Shown here piece after piece: positions 10,445 to 23,096 of a stretch of 64,000 bases of DNA. The notes below the pieces were generated by a model. The model was not told where the DNA came from. It saw only the letters and a list, made by a program, of their open reading frames with translations, and made no database searches. The first letter of the stretch is position 1; every line of letters starts with the position of its first letter. Origin of the DNA: Warburgia ugandensis (lineage: Eukaryota; Streptophyta; Magnoliopsida; Canellales; Canellaceae). The translations under genes and the position numbers were made by a program. The stretch spans positions 28,355,445 to 28,419,444 of the forward strand of contig CP141132.1 of assembly GCA_035236585.1 (NCBI GenBank). Direction: 5' to 3'.

Positions 10445-13400
10445 AATACAAACAGATAGGAGAAGACATACACAAGCAAGAGTAGTTCAATAGCCATACT
10501 TCTGCGCTTAGGTATATTTTTTGTATTGTGTAGTTAGTTATTTGGATTATGCTACTTGGACATTTAATATAATGATTATAGGGGTTGTGTATGTGAACCA
10601 CTGGATGGGTCCTGTTGTTTCATAAAATGTATGTTTATCTTCTATAGAAACTACATTATGTATAGTATGGGAGTTGAGGTGACATCTGGGTTTTTGGAAA
10701 AATGAATTTAAAAGATCTTTGGCTATTTTTGAATTTTAAAATTAGAGGCACGCCCACCTTTTGAAAATAAATGCCAAAAATTTTTGGGAAAAACTCGAGG
10801 TGTCACAAATACCATAATATTCATACCCAAACTATATTGAGTTGAATAATCATCCATCCTCTGCTGGGAAATTTTCCTTCATGGGAAATCTCAGTAATGA
10901 GCATTTACTGGGCATTTCATCATGCCATATTATAAGGCATCTCATCATGCCATGCATCATAATGTGAAAATAAATAAAGGACTATTATGATGCAGTTCAA
11001 AAAATAATAGTGCACCTAGATAACTGCCAAGCAATCCATCAATACCAATTGTGGAATATACAATATCCATGTCTGTATGGGGGGACCATGGTTGTCACAA
11101 TGGCGGCCTTCCCATAATTGCCCAACCCAACTTTTTACCTTCTTTGGGCACGGTATCCATCACATCATTAGTTTTGGAGAGAGGGTGGCTAAACCCTACA
11201 ACTCTCCTAACATAGCATCCCTAGGCTTATGCCTGTCGAAAATAAAATCTACAGGCCTCCATACCTTTATAGAAATTAATAGTAATATTAGCAGATGATT
11301 TGTTTGTTTATAAAAACTTACCTCACCATCCTCATATTTTGGTATACTTATACTGAGGATATAATCTCATGTCTAAGTTTAGGGATACTCATTCAATATA
11401 AATGATACCTATTTTCATTAATTAAGTTTGGACCCATATTAATTAAGTTTAAGGATAATCATTTAATATAAATGACACCAATTTTCCTTAATTTTGGTAT
11501 TCATATACTAATAATATAATTTCATATCTAAGTGTAGGGATAACCATTCATATAAATGATACCCAAGTATTAATCATGTATTTAACCTAATTAGACAATT
11601 TAATTCGATATACTTATCAAATAGTAATCACATAATTCTAAACATGATATCATTCTCATTAAGTCACTAAATATTTAATAATTAAACCCTACAATTCCAT
11701 GCACATTCTAATTGACAACTAATTTCTAAGATCCTATTTACCACATAGATCTTGCAAATTAATGAAATCCATTCTTAAGTTTCAGCCTACCTCAAATGTG
11801 GTAATTCCACTCTTAAGATCTACCATGATCTTGATCAACATATGAAATCTGTCAATTCATACATACTGTTATTATCTATCATAATTTTAAATGATCTTAT
11901 ATTTATCTTTTTTTTATTATATCTATCCTCTTTCAGGATTTGTTTGATCATTTCATTCTTGTGCCTTAATATTAAGGATCTAGTATTCTTTCATTTCCTT
12001 GAATCATATTGATCAAGGGTTTAGATCATCTACCATTGATCTACATTTTATCTAAAACCTATATCCTAATTCAAGAATTTTTTCTAAATTTATAATTATT
12101 TCTTTTATTGTTCTTGATCATTTAAGATCTAATAATTGATTTTGTTTGATAAATTCCTAATTTTTTATGTTCTTATTATTAATACTCAACTAGTTAGTCT
12201 TTTACTGGTTGAAAATTATTTATTCCTTCTGAAGTTTAGACTGTTCCTCCTTATGTCAGATTTGACTAATGCTTACCAGTTAAATTCTACTCAAAAACTG
12301 GTTAATATAATCCTCATATAAGGGGGCATTTAAACCTCAACAAAAGTCAACAAAAGGCGAGGGAAGATCACTTGGATCTTATATACCCCTTATAACCACA
12401 ATGTTCAGAGTCCACTGGAATGGCACTAAATCTTATCTTCTACAAGGTTCTTATGAGTTCTTTTACCCTAAGTTCCTTTTCTACTTGATTTTAACTTATG
12501 TCTATGAATATAGACAATGTCATTCATGGACGTTTATTATTCTCCTAAATGGGCTAAGGAAATGAGGGTGAATTCTATTCCTTATCTTTTACTAATTACT
12601 GTGGCCCTTACTAGGATTAATTTCATGTCATCCATATGTTGTATCATGAAAGTAAATCTAGATTTCAAATAATTACATCTTTGATGATTTTTCATGTAAT
12701 TTTTCATATTTACTTAACATGAACATTAAATCATAAAAATAAATCTAATCAAGTAAATCTACTATTAAATCAGGGATAATTAAACTAGAAATTAACAATT
12801 CAGATTTTAACTAAGCATATCACAATTTTCCATCTTGATCCAATGATTAGATCTAATTCCATTCTTTAGATCTAGGGTTTTCATCCAATTAAGGGTCTAT
12901 ATCTTAATTTTTCATATTTCTGTCACATCTGGCCCACAATTTCATGTAATCTCATCACTAGATCATCAATATATCCCATCCATAAAGTTTGATCATCCTT
13001 GATCTCACTAATCAAGGAGATTAGTAATATATTTTTCAATTAACAGAAAAATACAGTACTTAAATCTTTATTTTTATGGGTTTAGTAGATTTTACTCATC
13101 AAGACAAATTCAATGGTTCTTTTTTTTTATCTTAATTTGGAGTTAAATTGAGCTTTGAATTGAAATTTTAATTTTTCAAATCAATTTTAGCAGTGCAGAT
13201 TGATTCAATCTAATTTTTTATCCAAATATCCAAATTTTTTTTTTACTGTAGCAGGTATTTCTGAGGTTTTGGGATGTTATGAATCCATCTAATGGATCAA
13301 ATCAACCTTTTAAGGTCATTTTGAATATGTTCCAACCTTATTAGTATGGCTTTTGGCTATGGATTAACATAAACAATACTAAAACCCTAAATTTTATAAG

Positions 13401-13900
13401 TTCAGTAGATTTTACTCATCAATACAAATCCAATAAATCTTTTAGATTCTAATTTGGAGTTATATTAACTTTAGAATTTGAATTTTAAATTTTCAGATAC
13501 CTTAAATGATCCAAATTGATTCTGTACTATCAGATCATCTTTCTTCATATCAAGGGTCTAGATGAAATCGAAAACTTCCTGTAATCATGTTTCTTAAGGC
13601 TTTTGGACCTACTGAATTCATTGGACAGCTCAGATTTTCCATCAGAGTCCTCGATGGATTTCCAGGCTTGATTTAGCGGTACTGATTTTACTTGAAAACC
13701 TTGTCGGAAAAACCAACTTGGCGGCTTAATCACTTGTAAAACTACCAAAGAATGAAGAGGGGGACTGAGATGGCCTACCTGGAAGTGTCCAAAGAAGAAA
13801 AACTTGCCGAAAACTAGAAATCCATGCTAGAGAAGATAACAGTGCCGGTGGTGATATACAATGCATGTTTTCTAGTGATTTCACTGGTGGATCTTTCACT

Positions 13901-13905
13901 CAATG
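13901..13905. repeat. Target site duplication CAATG, left copy
   Basis: Five bases flanking the solo LTR, repeated exactly at 16610-16614. Confidence 0.93.
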
Positions 13906-16609
13906 TGTAATGCCCCGAGCAATTTATGCTATTGAATTGGGCATTCTATAGGAAATGAACTTTGTTGAATGTTTTACTTTATTTAAAATAGTAAACGAAA
14001 GAATTTGTAAGGAAACTTGATACCATTAGATTCTACTCGAAAAATGGAATCCAATACCTCAAAGAATGCCGAAAACGGAGTTCGTATGAAGAAGTTATGG
14101 TCGTTTAAAGATTAGGGGCATTTCTGTAATTTAAACAAAAAATGAAAAAGACAGAAAACGCAGGGGCTGTTTTGATAACGGCACCCCATCTTCTTGTTCT
14201 TCCTCTAGACTTCTACAAAAGTCCTATTTCCAGAGGTTTCTGCCACCGCAATAGCAAGGCTATAAAAAGCCCTATCTTCCCCCTCTCCAAAACATGATTT
14301 TTTCGATCATTTGGGACTAGGGTTTCAGGCAAAAATCGAAACCCAGTTTCCCTGCGATTTCCGGCAACGGCTAGGCCCGAGTCAGGCTGGCCATTCTTTT
14401 ACCTGTCTCCCCATTCGCCTCTCTTCTCTTTTCCGATCTTGCTCGACATTGGGGCTTTTCCTCTTCACGATTTCTAGCGAACATAGGGTTTTTAGTTGGA
14501 AAGAGGGAGCCGCACCACCCGAAGGAGGGCGTCCCCAGCTACCCAGGTAAGCCCCTCTTTCCCTTTCTCTTCGTTTTGCTTCCCCCAGGCCAGATCCATG
14601 CTGGATATGGTCTTTTCCCAGTTGGAGAACGACGAAGCCGGTTCCCACCGGCTCTGTACGAACAAGGCGTCCTAGGGACGCCATGCTTCACGTGCGCCTA
14701 GGACAAGGTCCCTGGGACGGGTTCCAGGTGTACGACAATGCGTACATTGTCCATGGTGCGGCCTTTGGGTGCACGCACGACGTGGGGCACGGGTCCTGGC
14801 TCAACCGGGATGCACGAGGTGCCCTAGGAGCTGAGACGCGCCATGCTACACCAAAGGTGCGTCCGTGCGATGCCATCCAGGATGTGCATCGCTTGAGCAT
14901 GCATGTGCGCGTGCAAAACGCGGTCCCTGGCATAGCTTTTGGACGCGCAAGCACGTGAGGCGGTCGCGGTTCAACTAGGATGCACGGGTGTCTTGGGAAC
15001 TAGGACACGCGGACCTAATGAGACTATAAAGTTAGGATCAGAGGATAATTTATAGAGTTAACCATTGAATAGTAGATCCATATCATAGGATCTAGCCTGA
15101 TAATGAATTAGGCAAGGACCCATGGACCCTAAAGGCAAATCTAGCTATCTAATTTCTAAAAATAGATCGAAATTGATAAGGACTCCTTGTATCCATTCAT
15201 ATCTAGGAGTTTATAAATGAGACCCAGGGACGGGTTGAGTGATGAAGGACACGACTCTAGGAGACTTCGAGGTAGGTGCTCTATCGCTACTAGACTTTTT
15301 AAAAGAACCCATGATTGTTTTGAGAATGCATGTTTTAAGTTTAAGTTATATGACTTATTTTACATGACTTAATCTTATAAATGAATTCAGCATGACTTAA
15401 TCTTATAAACGAATTCAGCATGCATATGACAAATACATTATGCATAGACATGTTTTGCAAACAATTGCATATATTGCATGATTTGTGAGCATTGAGTTTT
15501 TGAAAAATTGCATGTCCTTGAGGGTTACCAAAAGACGCTGGAGTGCCCAAAAGACGCTGGGTAGGTAGTTGTGAGGGCCAGGCAATTGTGAGGGACCCAA
15601 ATAGGACAGGTTTTGAAAAAGAGGTTTTTGCTTGTTTGATCGTATATGATTTGGGCTAGTAAGCTCGTGGGCGCTATGCTGAGAGGTCTGGGATGGCCTC
15701 CTAGCCTCTACCACTATTAGGTGGAATGAGAACCATGCCCAAAAAGGGCATGTCCCTACGTCGACTGCATGTGGTACAGGGGGCTACCACTGGTGTCACG
15801 GCACTGGGTCGTGTGTCATATGCCCCGTGGAGGCTATGACCGAGTGTCCTCAGGTACCCGGGGACCACATGGCGGCGAGGTCATGGGCATAGTGGGCCCT
15901 ATGTTTTCGTGGATTTACTTGCATTGCATATGACATGACATGAGGTTGGTCGACCATACCATATATCCATGAGTTGGATTCAGTTGAGCATCTTATGCAT
16001 ATCATTATGTTTATGATATAAATATATATGATACTATCGACTTGGATTATGCGATTCTTTAAGTCGTCAATATTCCAATTTGACAATGGTTTTTTATATC
16101 GATATTGAACATGATTGTTCGAACATGCACATGTTTTAAAGAGCATATGATTTTAAACATAGCATGCATTGTAAAACTAGTAGTGATAGACTTCTACTGA
16201 GTATAGATATACTCACCCAGTCCTCAACATTTTTCAGGATAGCTCCATTGACGAGTAGAAGACGCCTCAGGAAATGTTAGTATTACGAGCAAGAAAAATC
16301 AAAAGGAGACAATTATACATGTAAGTAAACACTCTACCCTTTGGACATGTATTTGTATTTATTTACAGTTGGGTTGTGAGCTGTGACTGGATAGACCTGG
16401 GAAGAAATTTATGATTTCTGAAATTTTCAAAAACTACTTTGGTTGTTGTGATAGCAAATGACACTAGGGGTTTTCAAAATGAGTTAAAAACAAAAGATTT
16501 TTCGCTGCATTGCATGGTTTTTATAAAATGGTTTTCAAATAGGGATGCATCCCACCTTAAGAATTAGATATTGCATTTAAAAATGCATGGGAAAACCCGG
16601 GTCGTCACA
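13906..16609 (+). mobile_element. Solo LTR with perfect 5 bp target duplication
   Basis: It opens TGTAATGCCCCGAGC and closes gggtcgtcaca. Both sides carry caatg (13901-13905 and 16610-16614), proving a complete integration followed by LTR-LTR recombination. Inside: TATA box tataaaaag at 14261-14269, donor-like CAG/GTAAGC at 14545-14552, a GC-rich segment (about 14680-15000) holding a ~170 bp internal direct repeat (caaccgggatgcacg near 14801, caactaggatgcacg near 14971), and a hairpin at 16198-16215. It is the same family as 47045-49724, in opposite orientation. Confidence 0.95.
14261..14269 (+). promoter_or_regulatory. LTR TATA box
   Basis: tataaaaag about 355 bp into the solo LTR. The sister solo LTR has the same box on the minus strand at 49317-49310. 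It lies about 285 bp upstream of the donor-like GTAAGC, so a transcript started here would include that site. Confidence 0.75.
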
Positions 16610-16614
16610 CAATG
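16610..16614. repeat. Target site duplication CAATG, right copy
   Basis: Exact repeat of 13901-13905. Removing the LTR and one copy restores the interrupted reverse LTR-like unit. Confidence 0.93.
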
Positions 16615-17356
16615 TAGGGTAGAAAGTTATGCTGGAGAGGATTAACGGTTTTGATCATTCATCTGATGTCTCAGTTGTCATGTCTAGTTCAATTAGCATT
16701 TTTGGGCAGAAACCCTACTAGTTGGGGATGACGCTTTTGTGGAAGCTCTCGATGGATCTAGGAGAATATTCCATTGGGGGTGTTTCTGGTGATGCTCTTT
16801 CAGTGAAGAGAGAGGAGAGAGAAAATGGGAGAAAATAGGAAAAAAGAGGGCGAAAGAGGAGGGAGAGACTATGATCAAAGGGGGAAATAGGGAATTTCGT
16901 TGAGAATTTTATGATTTTTTTTTGTTTATTTATAGGCATTTTTGGAATTTTTAAATATTTTATATAAAATCCACAAAAAAAAATATTAAAATGAGGAGTA
17001 GAAATTCCATTGCCTCTACTTGCAACTGAGTGTTGGCTGATGCATGACTTACATCATTGCTGACCTCAGTCCATACCTAACTTTGTAAGCCCCACTAAAA
17101 AGTAAAATTACTATTTTTTCCTTTTTATTCAAAAATCAGGAAAATTACAGATTTTTCATCCGAACTCAGAATTTAGTGTACTTATAGTCACTGGACTCAA
17201 TTTTTTGAGTATATTCCAAGCATTCATATCTTAACTCCTGATTCCATTTCTATAAAAAGGACTTTCTCAGAACTTCAATTTCTAGTTCTGTTTTTAATTT
17301 TTCAATTTCTCACTTTCAATAATTCAAATATATTCATAAAAATTGGGGTTATTACA

Positions 17357-18236
17357 GAAATTGTCTCTAATATGGCATATTTTGATTTGTTGCTAAGATA
17401 TGAATTAATTCTTTTTGTGAATGCTTGACACATTTGAAGTTCTAATTCATTGCTCATTTAGGAAACTGAAATATAATGTTTCATTGCAATGGGGCGTATA
17501 AATGGATATTATTTTTTCCCTCAATTTAATATTGATAAATCATTTCCATGCTGAAACTTTTTAGGAAATCACTCTGGTAGAAGGTCTGAAACTCATAACG
17601 TAGAGGCGGCAATATACTCTTTGTATTGCTTACCTCTGAGGTTGCTTAGTGCTAAGAGATCACCAATAAGATGCAATATTATCAAATAATGCACTCATTT
17701 CCCACATGCATAAATGGTACAATGATCTGGCTGATTTAAGATGGTCCTAGTTTCTATGATGGAATTTGATTATCATCTTGTAATTGAAGATAGTCTTGTT
17801 TGCTAAGAATTCATATTCTTACCTATATATTTATCCTATGTGTTTATCTTGACTTTTTGTCTATTTTTCCCTCTGGCGTGGCCTCCAAAAGTAGATTCTA
17901 GGTGAAAGGATCAAGTGTTTATGTTTTCCATCTCTTCCCTGGAAGGCCTTATAGGACACTTACCTAGAAGCAGCCCTCACTTTTGCATGAAAGGGATACA
18001 CCTTGTCTCATTGCTCCAGCTTTGCAAATCTAGTTGTTCAAACAATATGCAAGTTCACAAGAAGCAGATGGTTACAAAATTTGTGTAACCTTGGGATGAT
18101 ATGGCCCATTCATTTCATTGATTTGCAAATCTAATTGTTCAAACAATACAATATTTGGATTCACAAGAAACTGATGGTTACAAACTTTTTGTAACAACAA
18201 ACTAATTTTTGTTTATATTACAAGTGAAGAACTAGA
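17357..18236. other. Intergenic, no gene seen; one ~100 bp tandem duplication
   Basis: No coding signature in any frame. Near its end, tgcaaatctagttgttcaaac (from about 18023) with the following gttacaaaatttgtgtaac is repeated in diverged form from about 18121 to 18196, at an offset of about 98-103 bp. Confidence 0.6.
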
Positions 18237-19253
18237 AAACAAATCACTCACATACTGGCACTCATGCACACTTCTAAATTTAATCATCAGCTAGATAGGA
18301 AAGTGGCAACTTGAACCTATGACTAAGTGCATTCTAAGGGAGATATTGAGTTGTTTGCAACCTATTGGGCGAGACATGTGCTGGCAAACAACAATCTAAT
18401 TAAACTCCTAAATGCACAATTTTTAGAATGCACAATCATCCAATCTTTAGGATTTTTTTTATTTGGACAACATCCAATGATGGAGCAGTGAGATACGCAA
18501 GTCCCTATAATGATCATTAGAAGGGGGACCCCTTCATGTAAAATTGAGGGGGCACTTCTTGAAAAGGGCCAAAATTTGTCATACTCCTAGTAGTTCTTTT
18601 CGAAGTTATTATAGTTCCAAAGTTCGAATTTGGGAACAAATCGGCTAGACAATATTTATAAATTTTGACAAATGTTCATCAAAATTTTAGTAAAAAGAAA
18701 AAATCTTCATATATGCTTTTTAAGCTTTTCATTTGAATTTTAACAAGGTTTATAAATACTATTTGAGAATTTGACAAATTATTTGTAAAATTTGAGTTTT
18801 GTGATGTAAAACTCATCTTAATTTCTTGAAATTTGCTTTGAATTTAAAAAATGTGAAAACTTATGATTGGTTCATCAAAAATTTAAAACTTTGTAAAAAA
18901 ATTTCAATTATTTAGAAATTTTTATGAATGTCGAAGTGAGATAGTTAATAAAAAAACAGCCAAAAGACAGAAAAGAGTACCATGCATTAATAAGTACGAA
19001 CACTACCGCCTTATTCTCAAACCCTACTACTTTCCATACCAACAAGCTCAAGGTGGGACCAAGGTGGCTAAGACTCACGAAAGAAACTCCACAAGTCTCT
19101 CTAATGCGTGGTTGGTAGATAAAGACAAGGGAGACTGGAAAGTGTAAAATATTCATAATCCAACCATCGTGGATTTGATGTTCATGTCACTTGCAAGTTG
19201 AATGAATCAATGCACGTCTCGCTCCTTCACACCTTAATCACATCCACTTCGTC
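18237..19253 (+). repeat. Tandem duplication of ~1.06 kb, copy 1
   Basis: From aaacaaatcac to catccacttcgtc this 1017 bp segment is collinear with 19297-20318 (offset 1060 at the start). Shared landmarks include gggcgagacatgtg, the AT-rich middle with aagcttttcatttgaattttaac, and ctcaaggtgggaccaagg near the end. There are many substitutions and small indels, so the event is not recent. No protein-coding content. Confidence 0.88.
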
Positions 19254-19296
19254 AGATAAATTTAATCATCAAATCTAGATCTCCCTTAGAATTAAG

Positions 19297-20318
19297 AAAC
19301 AAATCACACGCACACTTGCACTCATGCACTCTCCTAAATTTAATCATCAGTTAGACAGGACAAACGGCAACTTGAACCTGTGACCAAGTGCATTTTATGG
19401 GAGATCTCGAGTTTTTTGCAGCCTATTGGGCGAGACATGTGATGGCAAACAACAATCTAATTAAACTCCTAAATGAGCTATTTTTAGAATGTACAATCAT
19501 CCAATCTTTAGGATTTTTTTCTTTGGACAATATCCAATGATGGAGCAGTGAGATACACTAGCCTCGATAATGATAGTTAGAAGGGGGGGCCCTTCATGCA
19601 AAATTGAGGGGGCACTTCTTAGAAAGGTCTAAAATTCGCCGTACTCTTAGTAGTTCTTTTGCGAGTTATCATAGTGCCAAAGTTCAAATTTGGGAACAAA
19701 TCGGCTAGACAAAAGATTCATAAAATTTGATGAATGTTTCTCAAAATTTTAGTAAAAAATTTAAAAAAATATTCTTCATATATGCTTTTTAAGCTTTTCA
19801 TTTGAATTTTAACTATGTTTATAAATACTATTTGAGAATTTGACATTATTTGTAAAATTTGAGTTTTGTGATGTAAAACTCATGTTAATTTCTTGAAATT
19901 TTCTTTGACTTAAAAAAATGTGGAAACTTATGATTCGTTCATAAAAAATTCAAAACTTTGTCAAAAATTTTCAATTATTTAGAAATTTTTATGAATGTCA
20001 GAGTTATATAGTCAATCAAGAAACAGCTAGAAGATAGAAAAGAGTATCATGCATTAACATGTATGACCACCACCCCCTGATTCTCAAACCCTACTACTTT
20101 CTATACCAGCAAGCTCAAGGTGGGACCAAGGTGACTAAGACTTGCGAAACAAACTCCACAGGTTTATCTAACGCGTGGTTGGCAGATAAAGACAAAGAAG
20201 CCTGGAAAGTGTAAAATATTCGTAATCCAACTATCGTGGATCTGATTTTCCCATCACCTGCGTTGAACGAATCAATGCACATCTCCCTACGTCACACCTT
20301 AATCACGTCCACTTCATC
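19297..20318 (+). repeat. Tandem duplication of ~1.06 kb, copy 2
   Basis: Second copy of the preceding unit, separated by a 43 bp spacer. A weaker, shorter relative seems to lie at about 21425-21700, where ttcaaatttgggaa is followed by a similar AT-rich run. Confidence 0.88.
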
Positions 20319-22992
20319 TCTCATATCCTCCCCACTATTTATTCCCAAATGACGGACTTCTTGCTTACCTTTAAAGCGCACTCCCGCGACCTCGCGATTC
20401 TAAAATCTCACGTGAGGCTGCTTTATTAGTACCAAGATTCCTAAATTTAATACCACTTTACACGGCCCCAAAACTGGATGGCGCGAGATTCCTGGTACAC
20501 TTTTCACCGGTTCAGTTTATTACTTTATTTTCTTCTAAGCAGATATCAGACCAGATTCCATGTCCGGGTCCCACCAGAAACTTCTTTTTCTTGGTGCTGG
20601 GCCCCGCCATGCACTAAAATATGTCGGTAGGTGCAAAAATGGGTTACTACGTCAAACCCCATTTTATATAATGGCGCCCATCTGAACCGTCAATCTGTTA
20701 GCTCCATTCAAAATGATGGCTCTTTATTAGGTAGTTGTAAGGGCCAACTAAATGTGTTTATGTTGCTGAATGGTAGCATAAGCTCCGTGCCTTATTACTC
20801 TACCTGTGGTGTTTAGAGCTATATATTGACCTACATCGATAGGATCAACCAAATGCTTCTCTTGCAAGTTAAAATCAAGCAAATATTTATGTACAGGGTC
20901 ACTGGCCTTTGGTACGTTATGCGTCTCTGTACGTGGGTAGAGGACACTTGCCTGGAAAGAGAGATGGCTGCGACAGGCAGACTGTCATATTTGAAAGATC
21001 CTCCAATTTCATTGGAACTGTGGAGTTAACTTTTAGAAGTTATCGTCCGAGCTTTAGCAATTTTTAACTCGATTTCATGCAGAGGACCACCGTCTTTTCT
21101 ACCGCCCCTTAAAAGTACCCAATAGACGCCTCCACTTGTGAAACCATTTTGTCCTTTTGTATATCAAGGCGGGGGGACCCATGGACATGCTCACATGCTA
21201 AAATGCAGCCTCCAACACTGAGCAAAAGAATCGGACAATTGATTCTATGTCAAGTACCCCACTCCACCCTACTTCTAAACCCTAGAGCGTTTAATGATTC
21301 AAATGTTCCGTCTCTCATAAAATTACATTGTTTATTGCTTATACAATTAAAAAGGGCAAATGTCACTTAGAGTTCGCTGATCCAAATAGCTCATTTTCTA
21401 GGGATTATCTAGATAAGCTCATACTTACAAAGTTCAAATTTGGGAATAAGTTGTGAGACGAAAATTTATAAAACTCCGAAGAGATTTAGAAAATTTTGAT
21501 AAATTTCGGAAAGAAAGCAAAACAAGAATGTGACGTAATCTTTGAATTTATAACTACTTTGACGGATAACATTTTAGAATTTGACGACGTATTCACCAGA
21601 GCTTACATAAAATAACTCCGTAAACTTGTACTAAGAACTTTTAATTGTTTTGGGAAAAGATCCCAAGATATTAAAATTCGAACATTTTCTTAAAAAATTC
21701 AATTATTCAGATAGTTAGAATGGAAGGCTCAGAAAGTTCAAAATCTCACCACATACATTGTAGGTAGACCTGTACTATAAACGCACACCACATGGTCTTT
21801 CCTTTAATATCCATTTTTAATAAGCCCCCGCACAAATGGACAATCGTACTTGCATTAGCCTGTTATATATTCTATGTGTGTTGTTACATCGAGATGCTAA
21901 CTAATGCACTGCTTATGTTTCACGTGAAGTGGTTATCTCGAGAGAGTGACTCCCCCAGACAACTTACCCGACTAGATTTCCTCCTCATTTCTTGATTCAA
22001 TAAGTCTCCTTCAGACAAGATTCTCTTGATAAAAGAGGACTCAGCTAGGGAAGGAATCATATAGTTCCTGTAACACTAAAATCCAAGGACATACTGCAGC
22101 TACAAATAGTACATATGGGCCCTGTCACCTTGGTGGTCCAAACCTATAATTTGCATTGGCCCACATATCTTCTGCACTGGATCCTCCCAACCAACATCAT
22201 CCTCTGCTTCAGAATGAACGGCCTGAAACAGTTCAATACTGATGCTGCAAGACTTCGACCACTCAGACATCTTTGTTATCTGAGGAATCAGAACGAACGG
22301 CCTGAAACAGTTCAATACGTGAAATTGAGCCCAGCTCCTTACGAAATGGTTAAGATGAATAAACAACTAGGCCAACCTTTACTCTTTGCCGGGGCGTACG
22401 GGTTAGAATCTCGATCTTGGATTGATAAGCCCCTTGAACGACAGAGGCTAACTAAACGGATGGTGAGCCCACGCACAAGAGAGGTCTGATCGTGACTGTT
22501 GAACTTGTTCACAATCAATATGGTCAATGTCCAACGCCTAAGACATCCCATCCGTTAGATCATTCAATCACTATAAATGAGCGGTAGGAGGAGACACCTT
22601 GTCATCGCCTGTTGGATCCTTAAATGTGGGGGCCCTCACTTAAAGCTTTTTGCTTTCCTCAATTGATAGTATTGGATGGTTCGCTAAATTAGTAGGTTCC
22701 ACGCGCGCTTGCCGTTCAAGGGCGGCTCTTCCGAGAAGAGGTAGCCAAAAGTCGGTGGGTCCAAGATATTTCCTGCATTACGATTTGCCATTTAATGGAC
22801 GCATTTAAAGAAGACAAAGTAGGAGTGGGGACTGGGGCGCTGGGTGGTGTACAAGCGGGATCCAGCTTCACAGTTTCCTGGGGCCAGTGTCCTGGATCCC
22901 ACAACAAGTGGCTGACGAGATAGGAAAGACGTGGAGGACTCTAAACTCTCAATTAAGCCTAATTTATACGGATGCTTGAAGTCCGGAGGGCG
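20319..22992. other. Intergenic region upstream of the asparaginase gene
   Basis: No coding region is supported; open frames of 60-125 codons here lack recognisable motifs and overlap one another on both strands. Contents seen: the diverged partial copy of the ~1.06 kb repeat (about 21425-21700) and a 29 bp direct repeat, agaaygaacggcctgaaaca and onward, at 22211 and 22290 (offset 79). The base composition rises toward the gene, from about 22600 onward. Confidence 0.55.
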
Positions 22993-22999
22993 TATAAAT
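22993..22999 (+). promoter_or_regulatory. TATA box of the asparaginase gene
   Basis: tataaat in the context gggcgtataaatggg, 98 bp before the ATG at 23097. Transcription would start near 23025, leaving a short purine-rich leader. Confidence 0.65.
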
Positions 23000-23096
23000 G
23001 GGTCGAGGGTGCCAATAACTCCATAGAGCGAGAGCGTGGGCGGTTAGGAGGCCTTGGGAAAACAAAGAGTAGGAGAAGCGCGAGCGAGAGGAAAAC

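Larger units (their letters stand above)
8010..10807 (+). repeat. LTR 3' part of a second Tekay-like family, + orientation
   Basis: The segment ends ctcgaggtgtcaca at 10807, matching the LTR ends elsewhere in the window. It carries the same internal landmarks: donor-like AG/GTAAGA at 8210-8216, a block with gtggggcaatcatggg (about 9676), and the atagcttg hairpin (10408-10444). Its 5' part is missing because the first element lies across that side. No primer site or polypurine tract follows it, so it is a solo LTR or the 3' LTR of a broken element. It contains no genuine gene. Confidence 0.7.
10808..17356 (-). repeat. LTR-like unit in reverse orientation, split by a nested solo LTR
   Basis: Read on the minus strand it opens TGTAATAACCCC at 17356, as other LTRs here do. 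It has a donor-like CAG/GTAGGC at 13780-13773 and a segment (about 11040-11230) that is the reverse complement of 9560-9760 in the neighbouring forward LTR. The minus-strand sequence after the donor (gtaggccatc) matches that of the LTR at 52080-53920. The unit is interrupted by a 2704 bp solo LTR. Its far end near 10808 is not a clean LTR terminus and seems truncated. No polypurine tract lies outside 17356. Small open frames inside it are not genes. Confidence 0.65.

Noticed and set aside
22115-22489. 124-codon open frame upstream of the asparaginase gene
   Set aside because: No recognisable domain, overlaps antisense frames and contains a local direct repeat; not supported as a gene.
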